A stretch of 8,725 bases of DNA from Chloroflexota bacterium. GTDB taxonomy: Bacteria; Chloroflexota; Limnocylindria; Limnocylindrales; CSP1-4. Made by a program: the position numbers and the translations under genes. The notes under the pieces are model-generated. The model was not told the origin of the DNA. It saw only the letters and a list, made by a program, of their open reading frames with translations, and made no database searches. The stretch covers positions 1-8,725 of the forward strand of contig JAOUEG010000062.1 in NCBI GenBank assembly GCA_029858845.1. The letters run 5' to 3'. How positions within the stretch are numbered: position 1 is the stretch's first letter; every line of letters starts with the position of its first letter. This document shows, in pieces, positions 6,052 through 8,725 of the stretch.

Positions 6052-6953
6052 CGAAGCGTGTGGTCCTGATCGGCCATCCCGTCGCCCATTCGCTGTCGGG
6101 CGCGATGCAGCAGGCAGCGTTCGACAAGCTCGGGATCGACGCCCGCTACGAGCTCTGGGATCGGGCGCCCATCGCGCTGCCGGACGCGATCGGCGAACTG
6201 CGGGATGACGCGTTCCTCGGCGCCAACGTCACGATCCCTCACAAGGAGCGCGTGGTCCCGCTCGTGGACCGCCTGACCGAGGAGGCCCAGGCAACGGGCG
6301 CCGTCAACACGATCACGCGCGAGGGCAAGCGACTGGTCGGCCACAACACGGACGTCCCCGGGTTCAAGGTCGCACTCGACCACCTGGTCGGGAGGCAGAA
6401 GATGCCGCGCCAGGCCGTGGTACTCGGCGCAGGCGGTGGGGCTCGGGCCGTCGTATACGGCCTGATCACCGAGGGCTTCCAGCGGATCATCGTGTTCAAT
6501 CGCCATCTCCATCGCGCGGAGGGGCTCGTCAAGCATTTCGGTCGGAGCGCCTCCCACATGGACCTCCGCGCGATGCCGTGGCACGAATCGATCATCGAGG
6601 CGGAGCTCGCCAAGACGAAGGTACTCGTCAACGCCACGTCCATCGGCCTCACCTCGGAGGACAGCCCCGTCCCCGCAGAGGCTCTCCATGGCGAGCTACT
6701 CGTGCTGGACCTGATCTATGCCCGGACCCGGCTGCTGCGCGATGCCGAAGCCATCGGCGCGACCATCGCCGACGGCGAACTGATGCTGCTGCACCAGGGC
6801 GCGGCGGCATTCACCCTGTGGACCGGACAGCCGGCGCCGCTCGAGGTGATGCAGGCGGCACTGGTGGAGGCTCGCTCGTCCGGACTCCGCTCCGCCGAGG
6901 GCGAGCCGGCCGGCGGCGACTCCAGCGAACCCACGGCGGCCACGGTCGAGTGA
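6048..6953 (+). CDS. aroE: Shikimate dehydrogenase (NADP-dependent type)
   Basis: 301 residues. It reduces 3-dehydroshikimate to shikimate. The substrate domain shows S15 and S17 in HSLSG, NVTIPHK (60-66, catalytic K66), GAVNT (84-88) and NTDVPGF (100-106, catalytic D102). The nucleotide domain has GAGGGARA (127-134) and NRHLHR (151-156), where basic residues after NR fit NADPH preference. NATSIGL (195-201) and LLHQGAAAF (247-255, Q250) complete the set. The usual SLSPxMHNAAF block reads SLSGAMQQAAF, a local deviation. Residues from about 276 form a Gly/Ser/Glu-rich tail with no recognised motif. The start ATG 6048 overlaps the aroA TGA (ATGA) and has AAGGGG 8 nt upstream. Confidence 0.95.
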   Translation: MTKRVVLIGHPVAHSLSGAMQQAAFDKLGIDARYELWDRAPIALPDAIGELRDDAFLGANVTIPHKERVVPLVDRLTEEAQATGAVNTITREGKRLVGHNTDVPGFKVALDHLVGRQKMPRQAVVLGAGGGARAVVYGLITEGFQRIIVFNRHLHRAEGLVKHFGRSASHMDLRAMPWHESIIEAELAKTKVLVNATSIGLTSEDSPVPAEALHGELLVLDLIYARTRLLRDAEAIGATIADGELMLLHQGAAAFTLWTGQPAPLEVMQAALVEARSSGLRSAEGEPAGGDSSEPTAATVE

Positions 6954-8269
6954 CCGCGTTCCGGTTCCTCACGGCGGGTGAATCGCACGGCCCCACGCTC
7001 GGCGCCATCGTGGAGGGGGTCCCGGCCGGGCTCATGGTGACCGAGACGATGATCGCGGCCGACCTTGCCAGGCGCCAGAAGGGCTACGGTCGCGGCGCGC
7101 GTCAGGCGATCGAGCAGGACCGCGCGGAGATCCTCGGTGGCGTACGGCACGGCCGGACGCTGGGGTCACCGGTCCTCCTGCTGGTCCACAACCGCGACTG
7201 GGAGAACTGGACCCGGGTCATGCAGGTCGCGCCGCTCTCCGACGAGGAAGCCGCGGACCTGGCCGCCTCAGCCGATGACGGGAACAAGCGCGCGACGCCG
7301 GTGACACGGGTACGGCCCGGCCATGCCGACCTCGCCGGCGCCCTCAAGTACGACTTCAACGACGTCCGCAACGTGCTCGAGCGAGCCTCCGCCCGCGAGA
7401 CGGCCGCCCGCGTCGCCGCGGGCGCCATCGCCCGGGCCTTCCTGCATGAGCTCGGGATCGAGATCTGGTCGTTCACCGCGGAGGTCGGCGGCGTCGCGCT
7501 GGATCCGGCCCGCGCGACCCGGTCGCGCGAAGAGACCGAGGCATCGCCGCTGCGCTGTCCGGACCCCGCCGCGGAGGCAGCCATGACGGCCAGGATCGAC
7601 GAGGCACGATCGGCCGGAGACACGGTCGGTGGCGTGTTCGAGGTCGTCGCCCATGGACTGCCCATCGGACTCGGGTCGTACGTCCACTGGGATCGACGGC
7701 TGGACGCGGCCCTGGCCGGGGCCGTGATGAGCATCAACATCGTCAAGGGCGTGGAGTTCGGCCTGGGCTTCGAGCAGACCCGGCGGTTCGGATCAACGGT
7801 TCACGACGTCATCGAGGGCCGTGACGACGATGGGCGCTGGATCCACCGGTCCAACAACGCCGGTGGCCTGACGGGTGGAGTCACGAACGGCGAACCACTC
7901 GTCGTCCGTGGTGCCGTCAAGCCGATCTCCACCCTGGCCCGGCCACTCCCATCAGCCGATCTCATCACCGGCGACGCGGTGGACAAGGCGCACTACGAGC
8001 GCAGCGACATCAGCGTCGTTCCGGCGGCAGGCGTGGTGGCGGAGGCGATGGTCATGTTGACGCTCGCAGCGTTCGTCGTCGAGAAGTTCGGTGGCGACAC
8101 GGTGGACGACGTCCGGACGGGTCTTGACGCCTATCGATCGCGCATCACCGTCCCGGCCGAGACCCCGGTCGCCGGGGGCGCGGCTCGACGGTCGGCGAAG
8201 GCCGTCGGCCCATCGGGCGCCTCCGGTTTGACCGGCACCGACGAGGCCGGCTCCGGCGGCGACGACTGA
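6950..8269 (+). CDS. aroC: Chorismate synthase
   Basis: 439 residues. It converts EPSP to chorismate using reduced FMN, the last shikimate step. Motifs: GESHG (10-14, invariant H13), RQAIEQDRAEILGGVRHG (51-68), RPGHADLAG (122-130, invariant H125), ERASARETAARVAAG (144-158), the block SINIVKGVEFGLGF (261-274), HRSNNAGGLTGG (299-310) and ERSDI (350-354). The stretch before RPGHAD is long, as in actinobacterial and Firmicute enzymes. The last 40 residues or so are a Gly/Ala/Ser-rich tail beyond the conserved core. The start is GTG 6950, sharing GTGA with the aroE stop; the frame stays open upstream into aroE, but homology begins only at TAFRFLTAGESHG. No reductase domain is fused. Confidence 0.96.
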   Translation: MTAFRFLTAGESHGPTLGAIVEGVPAGLMVTETMIAADLARRQKGYGRGARQAIEQDRAEILGGVRHGRTLGSPVLLLVHNRDWENWTRVMQVAPLSDEEAADLAASADDGNKRATPVTRVRPGHADLAGALKYDFNDVRNVLERASARETAARVAAGAIARAFLHELGIEIWSFTAEVGGVALDPARATRSREETEASPLRCPDPAAEAAMTARIDEARSAGDTVGGVFEVVAHGLPIGLGSYVHWDRRLDAALAGAVMSINIVKGVEFGLGFEQTRRFGSTVHDVIEGRDDDGRWIHRSNNAGGLTGGVTNGEPLVVRGAVKPISTLARPLPSADLITGDAVDKAHYERSDISVVPAAGVVAEAMVMLTLAAFVVEKFGGDTVDDVRTGLDAYRSRITVPAETPVAGGAARRSAKAVGPSGASGLTGTDEAGSGGDD

Positions 8270-8280
8270 GGCGCGGCGTC

Positions 8281-8725
8281 GTGGATATCGTGCTCGTCGG
8301 GCTGCCGGGCAGCGGCAAGAGCGTGGTGGGTCGCCGCCTGGCCCACCGCCACGGTGCCGAGTTCATCGACGTCGACGCACGGATCGAGCGTGCCGACGGG
8401 CGCCCGATCCCGGCCATCTTCGAAGACGACGGTGAACCGGCCTTCCGAGCCATGGAGCGAGAGGCGGTGGCGGATCTTGGCCCGCCCGACGCCGAGCCCG
8501 GCATCAGGCGAGTCATCGCGACGGGGGGCGGAGCGGTCGTGGACCCGCGCAATCGATGGCAGCTGTATCACGGCCGCCGAAGCGTCTGGCTGGACGGGCG
8601 ACCGGAGGTCATGGCCCAGCGGCTCCGACGATCCCCGAACGTGCGGCCCCTGATCGCGGGGCGTGATCCGATCGGGGCGATCCGTGACCTTGCCGCCCGG
8701 CGCCAGCGGTTCTACGCGGGCGCGG
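8281..8725 (+). CDS. aroK: Shikimate kinase, 3' end cut by window edge
   Basis: 148 codons are visible, about 85% of a normal kinase. It phosphorylates shikimate with ATP, the fifth step. The Walker A motif is GLPGSGKS (7-14). FIDVDARIE carries D30 and D32, GEPAFRAME holds R56, ATGGGAV gives the GGG at 82-84, and NVRPLI gives lid R122. R141 sits where M. tuberculosis shikimate kinase has R136. The start is GTG 8281, 11 bp after the aroC stop, with TGAGG (8267-8271) 9 nt upstream. It is the only junction in this operon without overlap. Whether the kinase stands alone or is fused to dehydroquinate synthase (an AroKB protein, known in some bacteria) cannot be seen here. Confidence 0.94.
   Translation, partial: MDIVLVGLPGSGKSVVGRRLAHRHGAEFIDVDARIERADGRPIPAIFEDDGEPAFRAMEREAVADLGPPDAEPGIRRVIATGGGAVVDPRNRWQLYHGRRSVWLDGRPEVMAQRLRRSPNVRPLIAGRDPIGAIRDLAARRQRFYAGA

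Noticed and set aside
6578..6949. Upstream extension of the aroC frame inside aroE
   Set aside because: The extension is out of frame with AroE, has low-complexity Arg-rich sequence, and chorismate synthase homology begins right at GTG 6950.
1..8725. Mobile elements, CRISPR arrays or phage genes
   Set aside because: I saw no transposase, integrase, terminal inverted repeats or regularly spaced repeats; the window is housekeeping biosynthesis, tRNAs and trehalose metabolism.

Overview
The window is G+C-rich bacterial chromosome, about two thirds or more G+C by eye, with almost no intergenic space. It holds two divergent transcription units separated by a regulatory gap of about 290 bp. The lineage cannot be fixed from sequence alone. 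The first gene pair resembles actinobacterial trehalose-related proteins. The type I-beta DAHP synthase, rather than type II, and a full shikimate operon fit a high-GC Chloroflexota bacterium at least as well. This placement is inference.

Minus strand (1-3331), read right to left: tRNA-Ser(GCU), tRNA-Arg(GCG), a 530-residue protein joining a beta-phosphoglucomutase-like HAD domain to a trehalose-6-phosphate phosphatase (OtsB) domain, then a glycoside hydrolase family 65 protein that overlaps it by 8 nt and runs off the left edge. These two proteins correspond to one three-domain polypeptide of the mycobacterial OtsB1 (Rv2006) type, here split in two. The domains suggest a route from trehalose-6-phosphate to trehalose, to beta-glucose-1-phosphate, to glucose-6-phosphate, if the GH65 protein is a phosphorylase.

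Centre (3332-3619): a regulatory region facing right. It holds a promoter with a perfect TTGACA box, a predicted start only a few bases before an 11-codon leader ORF encoding MSHYFYFRCPA, then alternative hairpins and a strong intrinsic terminator, all before the first aro gene. This is the layout of a ribosome-mediated transcription attenuator that senses Tyr and Phe. It is the most interesting element in the window.

Plus strand (3620-8725): aroF (type I-beta DAHP synthase with an N-terminal regulatory domain), aroA (EPSP synthase), aroE (shikimate dehydrogenase), aroC (chorismate synthase) and aroK (shikimate kinase, cut by the right edge). The first four are joined by 4-nt stop/start overlaps (TTGA, ATGA, GTGA) and aroK follows after 11 bp, so they form one translationally coupled operon. 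They cover pathway steps 1, 4, 5, 6 and 7. The missing aroB and aroD may lie downstream. Control at the attenuator would set flux through the whole unit, with likely allosteric control on AroF added.
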